Positions 1 through 6,175 of a DNA stretch of 12,653 nt are shown piece by piece. The DNA comes from an uncultured Eubacteriales bacterium. Lineage in GTDB: Bacteria > Bacillota > Clostridia > Oscillospirales > CAG-272. Numbering within the stretch: position 1 is the stretch's first letter; every line of letters starts with the position of its first letter. A program made the translations under genes and the position numbers. Location of the stretch: assembly GCA_900547565.1 (NCBI GenBank), contig URHI01000052.1, positions 1 to 12,653 of the forward strand, read 5' to 3'. The notes under the pieces are model-generated. The model was not told where the DNA came from. It did not search any database and saw only the letters and a list, made by a program, of their open reading frames with translations.

Positions 1-413
1 CCAGCCATATACGCGGATGTCACGTGCTGACCAATGAAGAATTTTTCGGCGGAACTGACTTTGCCGACAGCATTGCGCTGGCCGCGCATCCCGTGGATAT
101 ACACAGCACGCATGACGCGTCACAAAAGGTACAGACGCTGACTCATGCGGCACAGATCCCGTACTCAAGCCTGGTTTCTCCGTTGTGTGACAATGTGGTC
201 TGCGCCGGACGGAGCGTGTCGGCCGAGCGTGAGGCGTTTGCATCCATCCGGGTGCAGGCCACCTGCATGGCCATGGGTCAGGCCGCCGGTGTTGCCGCGG
301 GCATATACTGCGCCGACCGTGCGGACAAAGGGGCGGCCGCAAATGTGTCCAAAATTGATACCGCTCTGCTTACCCACAAGCTGTGCGCACTCGGAGGCAT
401 AGTAAAAATCTGA
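1..413 (+). CDS. FAD-dependent oxidoreductase, C-terminal fragment (5' end outside window)
   Basis: This is the tail of a flavoprotein whose frame is open to the left edge, so the start lies outside the window; the in-frame GTG at 24 is probably internal. The visible part reads SHIRGCHVLTNEEFFGG, which resembles the 'R.I.G.Y.LT..D' segment of the FAD-dependent oxidoreductase family (the FAD_oxidored group). It is followed by NVVCAGRSVSAEREAFASIR and CMAMGQAAGVAAGIYCA, a glycine/alanine-rich C-terminal segment typical of this family, where the last FAD-contacting helix carries a 'GQAAG.AA' pattern. Substrate cannot be inferred; relatives include sugar- and organic-acid-linked oxidoreductases. 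The stop is TGA at 411-413. The next gene starts 15 bases later with its own ribosome binding site, so the two probably share a transcript ending at the hairpin at 645-679. Family assignment is fairly secure; specific function is unknown. Confidence 0.8.
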   Translation, partial: SHIRGCHVLTNEEFFGGTDFADSIALAAHPVDIHSTHDASQKVQTLTHAAQIPYSSLVSPLCDNVVCAGRSVSAEREAFASIRVQATCMAMGQAAGVAAGIYCADRADKGAAANVSKIDTALLTHKLCALGGIVKI

Positions 414-428
414 ATTACGGAGGCAGCT

Positions 429-635
429 GTGAGCAAATACAAGCCACTGTGGGAATTTATTGCCGCCTGTCCCGAGCAGACGCTGACTCTGTCATTTGAC
501 CGCGTCGCGGAGATAACAGGCTTTGCCTTCGACCACGCGTTTCTCTCCTTCAAAAAGGAGCTTGCGGACTACGGCTGGCGCTTTGTCCGGCTGTCGCTCA
601 ATTCGCGTTGGGTCAGCTTTGAAAGGCTTTCATAA
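429..635 (+). CDS. Small conserved hypothetical protein (68 aa)
   Basis: This gene encodes a 68-residue soluble protein without signal peptide or membrane segment. The start is a GTG at 429, chosen because GGAGG lies at 419-423 with five bases of spacing. The sequence begins KYKPLWEFIAAC, continues LTLSFDRVAEITGF and ends YGWRFVRLSLNSRWVSFER. This arrangement (N-terminal Y.PLW/F, a central F..V/I..I.GF segment, a C-terminal aromatic strand ending V.FER) resembles small uncharacterised clostridial proteins and loosely the DUF7662 group; that comparison is from memory and not verified. No catalytic motif is apparent. It sits 15 bases after the flavoprotein gene and ends just before a strong terminator, so it is the last gene of that plus-strand unit. 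Function unknown. Confidence 0.75.
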   Translation: MSKYKPLWEFIAACPEQTLTLSFDRVAEITGFAFDHAFLSFKKELADYGWRFVRLSLNSRWVSFERLS

Positions 636-644
636 ATACATTAT

Positions 645-679
645 CCCCCGACGCCCATATGGGCGCCGGGGGGCTTTTT
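645..679 (+). terminator. Rho-independent terminator of the left plus-strand unit
   Basis: The palindrome CGCCCATATGGGCG (652-665) is extended by CCCCCG (645-650) pairing with CGGGGG (667-672) across one A-C mismatch. A TTTTT run follows at 675-679. It lies 10 bases after the stop of the 68-residue gene. The minus-strand phage cassette converges on it (last stop codon at 688-690). The T-run is only on the plus-strand exit side, so it fits the plus-strand unit best, although the hairpin may also stop transcripts coming from the right. Confidence 0.85.
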
Positions 680-687
680 ACGTTCCG

Positions 688-1089
688 TCAGAAGCCGTAA
701 ACATCGGTAATAGCCTCGCTGGCACCGGGGATCGAGGTGCACAGCGTAGCCATCATGTCACAGTAACGGCCGTACAGCTTGTCGGACAGCTGCTCGTTTT
801 CGTCCATAACAAGCATTGCCGCAATGTAAGCCGCCGCCGCGGGCACGAACCGCTCCGAAAGCGGGAACGCTTCGGTCAGCGCTATTGACACGCTGTTGAA
901 GCTCGCTGCTTCTGCAAGGCCGTTGTGCTTGCGGTAAAGCCGGTCGAGCGCGGCGTTCTCGCAGCAGAAGGCGGCCATGTGATACGTCGCCTGTGAGGCA
1001 AAATCTTCACATGCAGCCGCATCCGGCTCGGCCAGCAGTGCCAGAGCGGACAGATAAATGTCGTTACAGCTAACAGTCGAGGCTGACAT
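688..1089 (-). CDS. Putative phage head-completion/adaptor protein (133 aa)
   Basis: This is the last gene of the phage cassette, 16 bases after the major coat gene. The start at 1089 is supported by a GAGG-containing ribosome binding site about seven bases upstream. The protein is alanine-rich and predicted mostly helical, with a central segment LSERFVPAAAAYIAAMLVMD and a helix running to LYGRYCDMMATL; it has no signal peptide. Small helical proteins with a '...L.pALayyvA..l..de' pattern encoded directly after the coat gene are usually head-tail adaptors, such as P22 gp4 or gp6-like connector proteins. The call rests on position, length and helical character, not on a recognised motif. If correct, it would dock under the portal and seal the packaged head. 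It ends only nine bases from the T-run of the opposing terminator. Confidence 0.55.
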   Translation of the reverse strand: MSASTVSCNDIYLSALALLAEPDAAACEDFASQATYHMAAFCCENAALDRLYRKHNGLAEAASFNSVSIALTEAFPLSERFVPAAAAYIAAMLVMDENEQLSDKLYGRYCDMMATLCTSIPGASEAITDVYGF

Positions 1090-1105
1090 TACCCTGCCTC
1101 ATTTC

Positions 1106-1936
1106 TCAGGCAATGCCCAGATTGAGCAATACCATTTCGTTGGGATAAACCACCTTTGCGCCGTACAGATGCAGACCCTTGACGGCATCGGCAAACCGCT
1201 TTTCGGGGCGGTATGCGTTGATCTCGGACAGCTGCTCGGCAAATGCTATGGCGCGTTTGGTACGGGCAAGGCACTTGTGATACAGCACATTGGAGCTTGT
1301 AGCCGTTGCTATGTTGTTTGAAACATAAATGCGGCAACCGCCAACGCTTCCTATACAGCCGCAGTCCAGCGTCTCGGTGTTATCGGAGGACAGATTCATT
1401 TTGGCCTTGAGTATCAGCGCCGCAACGGCGGGCGACACCTCAATGACAATGTCATCGGCATCGGCAACGTTGTTCTTGAACAGCTCGGTGCGGGCATCGA
1501 TAATGTGATCGATGATGTTGGAGGTGGTGGTGGCATCCTCTGTTATGGTCTTACCGGCCTTATCGTAAAGCGAGTAGATATATGTGTCTGCTGTCTTGGC
1601 AAGCGCGCTGGCTGCCACCTTCATGGCCTGATTCATGAGCTTGGGAGTGCACTGTGCGCGGTCTATGTCATCTATCTGGAAATTGAAGGCTTTGGCCTGG
1701 TTGATGACCAGATTGGCGGCAGAGTCGGACAACGTCTGAGGGGAGGACATATCGGTATCCTTGGTGTAATCGAACACGTTGACGGCACCGACACCGACTA
1801 TGGACACGACCGAGCCCTTCTGCTTGATCTCGCCCTCAAATTCACGGTTGCAGTGCTTGACGCCTATGTACTGTGCGTCAAGCTGAGTGTACAGATTTTC
1901 GCTCCAGAGGGTAGGAATAAAGTTGGAAATAGCCAT
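1106..1936 (-). CDS. Major capsid (coat) protein, P22 coat-like HK97 fold (276 aa)
   Basis: The protein starts MAISNFIPTLWSENLYTQLD and continues with EFEGEIKQKGSVVSIVGVG, DYTKDTDM and NLVINQAKAFNFQIDDIDRAQ. In phage coat proteins of the P22 gp5-like group found in Firmicutes, the same order occurs: 'IPTLWS..L', 'REFEGEIK..GD.V.I', 'VIDQ.KYFNF.VDDID.AQ'. The middle part is helical (NQAMKVAASALAKTADTYIY), and the end is a beta-rich region closing with YGAKVVYPNEMVLLNLG. It would form the icosahedral shell. The length of 276 aa is short for P22 gp5 (about 430) but normal for the compact relatives lacking an inserted I-domain. The start at 1936 has AAAGGAAA about 10 bases upstream. No head protease gene is present, which suits P22-like coats that are not cleaved and rely on a separate scaffold. 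That scaffold gene lies 42 bases upstream. Confidence 0.9.
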   Translation of the reverse strand: MAISNFIPTLWSENLYTQLDAQYIGVKHCNREFEGEIKQKGSVVSIVGVGAVNVFDYTKDTDMSSPQTLSDSAANLVINQAKAFNFQIDDIDRAQCTPKLMNQAMKVAASALAKTADTYIYSLYDKAGKTITEDATTTSNIIDHIIDARTELFKNNVADADDIVIEVSPAVAALILKAKMNLSSDNTETLDCGCIGSVGGCRIYVSNNIATATSSNVLYHKCLARTKRAIAFAEQLSEINAYRPEKRFADAVKGLHLYGAKVVYPNEMVLLNLGIA

Positions 1937-1978
1937 TGTTGTTGTTTCCTTTCAATTCAATTTTTTTGTGTTTTGAGA

Positions 1979-2767
1979 TCAGCTCCACCGGCTGATGGAA
2001 TTCATGATCTTTGAGTAATTTGCCCGCACCTCGGCGGGAGTCATACCGCGCACTTCGGCGGGAGAAAAATAATCGGCGGTGCCGCCGGACACATCGCCGG
2101 CCGAAGCGGCATCGTTGCGCCGGTTGACCTGCTCGGCCTGACGTTCTGCATGCTCGCGGCGCGCCTCGGAGTAGGCATAGGCGGCGGCCAGCGGTATACC
2201 TGCACGGACGTTTTCCCACACCTCGCGCGGCAGTGATGCCAGCGGACGGTCGGGGTAAAGCTCGGAAAATTCGTCGCATTCGCGCGACATGCGCTCCATG
2301 GCCCTGCGCTGCTGCTCAAAGCGCTCGCGCAGCTCGTCCAGCTGACGGCTCAGCTCGGCAAGTTGGCCGTCACCTGAATCTGTGGGTACGGGATCGGAAG
2401 TCTCAGACTCGGACTCCACCTGCGTGGGAAGCTCGGACTCAGAAATCTCCGGCTCGGGGACCTCGGACTCAGAAATCTCCGGCTCGGGAACCCCAGACTC
2501 AGAAACCTCCGGCTCGGGAACCCCAGACTCAGAAATCTCCGGCTCGGGAACCTCAGATTCAGAAATCTCCGGCTCGGGAACCCCAGACTCAGAAACCTCC
2601 GGCTCGGGAACCTCAGATTCAAAAATCTCCGGATCGGGAACCTCAGACTCAGAAACCTCCGGCTCGGGGACCTCAGACTCGGTAATTTCCGGCTCTGATG
2701 CCTCAGGCGTGGGAATCTCCGGCTCAGAAGCTGCGGACAGCTCAATGCTTTCATTCAATTCGTCCAT
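1979..2767 (-). CDS. Capsid scaffolding protein with acidic decapeptide repeats (262 aa)
   Basis: The start is taken at 2767 (MDELNESIELSA) because GGAGGA lies seven bases upstream; the frame is open further but without a ribosome binding site. The gene overlaps the portal stop by 17 bases, implying coupled translation. Residues about 24-113 are nine copies of a decapeptide of the type PEPEVSESEV, extremely acidic and proline-rich. A likely coiled coil follows (LAELSRQLDELRERFEQQRR), then PREVWENVRAGIPLAAAYA and the C-terminal YFSPAEVRGMTPAEVRANY. The last two segments match what I know of scaffolding-type proteins placed before coat genes in clostridial phages: an amphipathic 'VWE.V..G.PLAAAYA' helix and a 'yFs.eEVr.Ms..EV..Ny..I..S...W' tail. 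It is inferred to guide coat assembly through its C-terminal helices, with the acidic N-terminal arm inside the procapsid. The acidic arm is not a usual feature and varies in its repeats. Confidence 0.8.
   Translation of the reverse strand: MDELNESIELSAASEPEIPTPEASEPEITESEVPEPEVSESEVPDPEIFESEVPEPEVSESGVPEPEISESEVPEPEISESGVPEPEVSESGVPEPEISESEVPEPEISESELPTQVESESETSDPVPTDSGDGQLAELSRQLDELRERFEQQRRAMERMSRECDEFSELYPDRPLASLPREVWENVRAGIPLAAAYAYSEARREHAERQAEQVNRRNDAASAGDVSGGTADYFSPAEVRGMTPAEVRANYSKIMNSISRWS
2428..2697 (-). repeat. 30-bp tandem repeat, nine units, inside the scaffold gene
   Basis: Nine consecutive 30-base units run without indels, with unit starts at 2428, 2458, 2488, 2518, 2548, 2578, 2608, 2638 and 2668. 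On the plus strand the core is CTCAGAAATCTCCGGCTCGG with a few substitutions per copy, for example ctc/ccc before AGACTC and aaat/aacc before CTCC. On the coding strand each unit adds ten residues (PEPE[IV]SES[EG]V). The two ends are more degenerate, as expected for an array that expands centrally. Because 30 is a multiple of three, copy-number change keeps the frame. Confidence 0.95.
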
Positions 2768-4322
2768 TACCGTCCTCCTCCGTATGTACTGCACCCGACT
2801 GCTGCCCTTCAAGCTGGCTGAGCAGTTCGCGGCGGTCGGTGATAAGTCCTGCCGGCAGTCTTTCTATATACTGGACCGGGGTGATACAGCCGACATCCAG
2901 CAGCCGGTTGAGCATGGTCAGCGTACCCGATGCGCTGTAGCGGCTTATCTCCCCTACCTCGACCCGTGCCCGTAGCAATGCCCGGCGCAAAAGTGTGAAG
3001 TCCGCCGCAGCAGAGCTGTCGGATGACAGCGGCAACAGTCTGCCGTCGGTGTAATACGCGCACATCATGTCAGCCCAGATGTTGGCCACATCCTCGATGC
3101 ACTGCAGATAGCCGCGGCGTACCTGCTCAAGCGGTATACGGGCGGCCTCCTGAAGCGCAAGTATTGCACTTGTGTTTGTCGCACTTCCCTCGCCTATCGC
3201 AGCTTCTGTGGCACCGCTCAGCTCGCGCGTCATGCTTACGGCCAGCTCGATGAGCTGGGTATACCCGCTCTCCAGCTGCCCGACGCCCATCACCTTGACA
3301 GCATCGGACACGTTTGTCCCGCCGTTGACGGCAATAGCCTCGCCCACCTCGTTCGACCATTCGGGAATACGGCTTTTGTCATACAGCACCTTGGAAAACG
3401 CCGTGTCGGTCATGTGCTTCATGACCATGGCAAAGGCGCGGTTGATAAACTTCTGGTTGGGTATGAGAGATGTCACCGGCGAAGTACCGTGAAAGCTGTT
3501 TTTGGTGGGATACCAGTTGAAGTATGCCACCGGATACAGCGTCTGCGGAGTGTGAGAGCGGCGTATGACGGCGTAACGTGTGGATTTTTCGAACACCACA
3601 TGTCCGTCCTCACGCCAGAACTTGATAATAAATGTAGCCTTGGCCGAATCCGGATCGTCAAGCTCATAGCCCGACAGCTCACCCGCGCCGGACGTATACT
3701 CGCCGTCGGCGGATATGCGCGCTATCTCGTCCTCCCGGCGTCCGGCACGGCGCGCCTCCTCGCGCAGATTGGCAACGCTGTCGCGTCCGGACAGAATAAT
3801 GTAGTCCTGCGACTGCAGGTCGGCACGGTTGACATCGGCCACGAAAAGGTTGACGTTGTCTATGATACGTGTCGAAATATCGCCCGTATACGCCTGTCCG
3901 GTAGGCAGTGCCGAGTCCCACCAGCAGTACACCACACCGTCGCCCGACAGCGCGGCATCGCAGAGCAGGCGGTAAACCAGACTGTCCATGCGCGAGCGCT
4001 CCCAGCGATAGGAAACGTTGGCTGACAGCATGCCTAAGGCCCTTCGCAATGCCGCGGCTGTGTCGGGGTCGGTGAGGGCGGGAAGATTTTCGTCACTGAA
4101 GCAAATGGAGACATTGCCCGACGCCACCGTGCACACCAGGTAATCCACTATGCGACGGATAATGTTGAATACCGGGCGGGGCAGCCCGGCGCCCTCTCCC
4201 TCCCATTGCTCACCGCGGTAATAGCGTTCGTTGCGGCGGACGGTGTCATAAAGGCCTATGCGGCGCTTGTACTCAAGCCCGGCCTCATACTGCCGCCACG
4301 CCTTGGAAATACTTTTGTTCAT
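2751..4322 (-). CDS. Phage portal protein (523 aa)
   Basis: The portal forms the dodecameric DNA channel at one head vertex and is the docking point for the terminase and the tail. The sequence has the family hallmarks: an N-terminal helical region with YYRGEQWEG, which resembles the 'YY.G.QW' motif of many portals, and RPVFNIIRRIVDYLV, which resembles the 'pv.NlI..iVd...' segment. Then come the stem-region text INRAFAMVMKHMTDTAF with FSKVLYDKSRIPEW, and a helical C-terminal third containing GSATNTSAILALQEAARIPL. The start at 4322 follows an AGAGG about 13 bases upstream, a longish spacing. The stop lies inside the start of the scaffold gene (17-base overlap), and the gap to the upstream nozzle-like gene is 25 bases. 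At 523 residues it is shorter than P22 gp1 (725) but normal for portals in general. Confident on family. Confidence 0.9.
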   Translation of the reverse strand: MNKSISKAWRQYEAGLEYKRRIGLYDTVRRNERYYRGEQWEGEGAGLPRPVFNIIRRIVDYLVCTVASGNVSICFSDENLPALTDPDTAAALRRALGMLSANVSYRWERSRMDSLVYRLLCDAALSGDGVVYCWWDSALPTGQAYTGDISTRIIDNVNLFVADVNRADLQSQDYIILSGRDSVANLREEARRAGRREDEIARISADGEYTSGAGELSGYELDDPDSAKATFIIKFWREDGHVVFEKSTRYAVIRRSHTPQTLYPVAYFNWYPTKNSFHGTSPVTSLIPNQKFINRAFAMVMKHMTDTAFSKVLYDKSRIPEWSNEVGEAIAVNGGTNVSDAVKVMGVGQLESGYTQLIELAVSMTRELSGATEAAIGEGSATNTSAILALQEAARIPLEQVRRGYLQCIEDVANIWADMMCAYYTDGRLLPLSSDSSAAADFTLLRRALLRARVEVGEISRYSASGTLTMLNRLLDVGCITPVQYIERLPAGLITDRRELLSQLEGQQSGAVHTEEDGNGRIE

Positions 4323-4347
4323 ATTTTTAATAATACCTCTCGTTGTG

Positions 4348-6018
4348 TTATTTTACGGCGTAAAGCGCCAGACCGAATATGCGCTGCCGGCCGGTTCCTC
4401 GGCTTTGCAGCCGTGCTCTGACATGCCCGAAGCGCCCGGTTCGCATACTGCGGCGGCGCAGATCAAGCGACTCACCGTCGCCGGCCGGCAGTGTTATCGC
4501 CGCCAGTGTTCCGGCAGGATCTGACAACGTCAGTGTCATAGCCTCGCTGCCCTGGCTGCACAGCCGCAGTGAACGCAGCCTTTTTACGCGGTCCGACCGC
4601 TCCATGTCGCTCCACCGGCTGACAAAAACGGCACATATCGCCGTCTCACTGCCCCCAAGCAGGCGGTCGGTGCCCCGCCCCGGGACAAAAACGAATATAC
4701 CTGCATCGGCGGCAAACCCCACCGTGTCGCCACACGAAAACCACAGCTGCGCCCCGACTCCCGAGAACCTGTACCAGCACCTGCGCGGAATCGAGTATAC
4801 GGCAACACGACCGGCAGTATCCGATGCGGGTGAGATGAGCAACTCACCGTATCTCGGGTCATAGCCGAGGACCGGCTCCGCACCAAGCTCCACCGCACCG
4901 TCGAGCGGCTCGGACAGACAGGTATAAGCGCCGCTTTTCAGCTCAAAGCGATACAGTCCTCGTCCGCTGGCGACATAGGCCGCATCTCCGACGCATATTC
5001 CGGCTCCCGCCGCACCCGGTGCACCGAACAGCACGCGCTCCTCCCCGTCGGACGTCAACAGATGGGTCTCCACGCTGTCCGACACCAGCAGTGCGTCGGC
5101 ATTACCCGTAACGCTGACCGGCGCGCCCGTAAGGCCGGTATCCACTCTGCCGCTCTCGGGGAAATATACTGCCTGGCTACCGGGGCGGCAGGCGCGTGAG
5201 GCGGCAAGCTCCTGCGCAGTGACGGCTGCCGAGCAAAACAGTGCATTTGCCGCACCGCCGTAGCACACGGCACAGTCAAATCCGTCCCGACCGAACGTCA
5301 GCGCGCCGGTACAGGAAAGCAGCGCATCGGTATCGTCACAGTCGGAGTCGAACACTATGCAGGCTTCAATTTTGGTCCCTTCCGGGAAGGAGGCCGGCAG
5401 ACAGATATAGCCGCCACGTGCGTAGGCAGTGTCGAGCGGGCTGCCGTCGACCGTCAGGCTGTCAACCGAAAAGCCGTCAAGCCCGGTTTCGAGCAGTACC
5501 GAGGGCGCGCTGAGCGTATAGCTCAGTCTCACGCGGTTTGACAGCAGGTTGCGGGACTGGTACACCTGCCCGCCCGACTCACTCCAATCACGTCCGTACA
5601 GCGGAACATATCCGTCGACCGGGAACAGCCCGGAAGGTCTGACAGTATATATATTGCCGCCTGCGATCACAACCGTTTCTCCGCCCACGGCAGTAAAGCA
5701 GCCGCCCGCAACGTCCGCCACCCGGCCGAGCAGCCGCGTTGTGCCGTCCGACAGCGTAATTATGTAAACCTGCCCACCCGACAGCACGTATATGCGGCCG
5801 CCGTCACCCGGAACAGCTGTCACCGCGTCAACAGGAGAGCTCAGCGTGCAACGCAGCTCGTAGCCTTCCCGCTTTTCGATCGAACCGTCGCACAGTATGC
5901 GGAAATTGTCAATATCCCATGCCTCGGACAGCCGGCCTATAAATCCGGTGCGGTCAATACCGCCGAAGGCGTCCACTGCCTCACAGGCGCAGGCGTTTTC
6001 ATGCTTGAAAGTTGCCAT
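4348..6018 (-). CDS. Beta-rich phage structural protein, tail-nozzle (gp10-like) candidate (556 aa)
   Basis: The start is set at 6018 (MATFKHENACACEAVDAFGG) because AAAGG lies eight bases upstream. The frame stays open for 67 more codons into the terminase gene, but there is no ribosome binding site there. The N-terminus contains DIDNFRILCDGSIEKREGYE, close to the 'N....dGsl.kRpGy' opening I associate with podoviral nozzle/stopper proteins (P22 gp10, T7 gp12 type). A long run of short beta strands and glycine turns follows (VYVLSGGQVYIITL-like blades), suggesting a beta-propeller. Near the end come VYSIPRRCWYRFSGV, KRLRSLRLCSQG and RARLQSRGTGRQRIFGLALY, resembling the family's final 'r.rl.g.gr.ri.gl.l' strand. 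If right, it would close the tube under the portal and adaptor. The position between terminase and portal is unusual. Identity is inferred from pattern resemblance, not a diagnostic motif; a generic propeller virion protein is the alternative. Confidence 0.6.
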   Translation of the reverse strand: MATFKHENACACEAVDAFGGIDRTGFIGRLSEAWDIDNFRILCDGSIEKREGYELRCTLSSPVDAVTAVPGDGGRIYVLSGGQVYIITLSDGTTRLLGRVADVAGGCFTAVGGETVVIAGGNIYTVRPSGLFPVDGYVPLYGRDWSESGGQVYQSRNLLSNRVRLSYTLSAPSVLLETGLDGFSVDSLTVDGSPLDTAYARGGYICLPASFPEGTKIEACIVFDSDCDDTDALLSCTGALTFGRDGFDCAVCYGGAANALFCSAAVTAQELAASRACRPGSQAVYFPESGRVDTGLTGAPVSVTGNADALLVSDSVETHLLTSDGEERVLFGAPGAAGAGICVGDAAYVASGRGLYRFELKSGAYTCLSEPLDGAVELGAEPVLGYDPRYGELLISPASDTAGRVAVYSIPRRCWYRFSGVGAQLWFSCGDTVGFAADAGIFVFVPGRGTDRLLGGSETAICAVFVSRWSDMERSDRVKRLRSLRLCSQGSEAMTLTLSDPAGTLAAITLPAGDGESLDLRRRSMRTGRFGHVRARLQSRGTGRQRIFGLALYAVK

Positions 6019-6175
6019 TGTTTTACCTTTCTGCCGGGCGGTATGCCCGGCGGGTCTGAGAGCGGAATTTACGCCTCGGCGCACCCTCAGACCGGTGTCC
6101 ATTAAGCGGCACAGAGCATAAAAAGTGTAAATCCGATAAGCTATACGGCACCGGCAGGCAGCATTGACCGCGGTG
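6019..6175 (-). other. Structured 157-base gap between terminase and nozzle-like gene
   Basis: No gene is seen in this gap. On the minus strand it carries a perfect hairpin, GCCGGGC/GCCCGGC with a five-base loop (6033-6051), sitting just before the ribosome binding site of the downstream gene. A second long-range pairing joins CTCAGACC (6086-6093) and GGTCTGAG (6053-6060) and encloses a small CGCC-TC-GGCG stem (6072-6081). A weak promoter-like TTTACA (6126-6131) with CTTAAT (6101-6106) at 19-base spacing is also present but is not convincing. The hairpin has no T-run after it, so it is not a standard terminator. Confidence 0.4.

Noticed and set aside
2428..2697. CRISPR array
   Set aside because: The 30-bp units are contiguous with no spacers and lie in frame within a coding sequence.
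2382..2975. Long plus-strand open frame opposite the scaffold gene, rich in Ser-Gly-Asp repeats
   Set aside because: It is produced by the 30-bp repeat, whose length keeps several frames open. It has no ribosome binding site, while the minus-strand scaffold has a perfect one plus recognisable C-terminal motifs.
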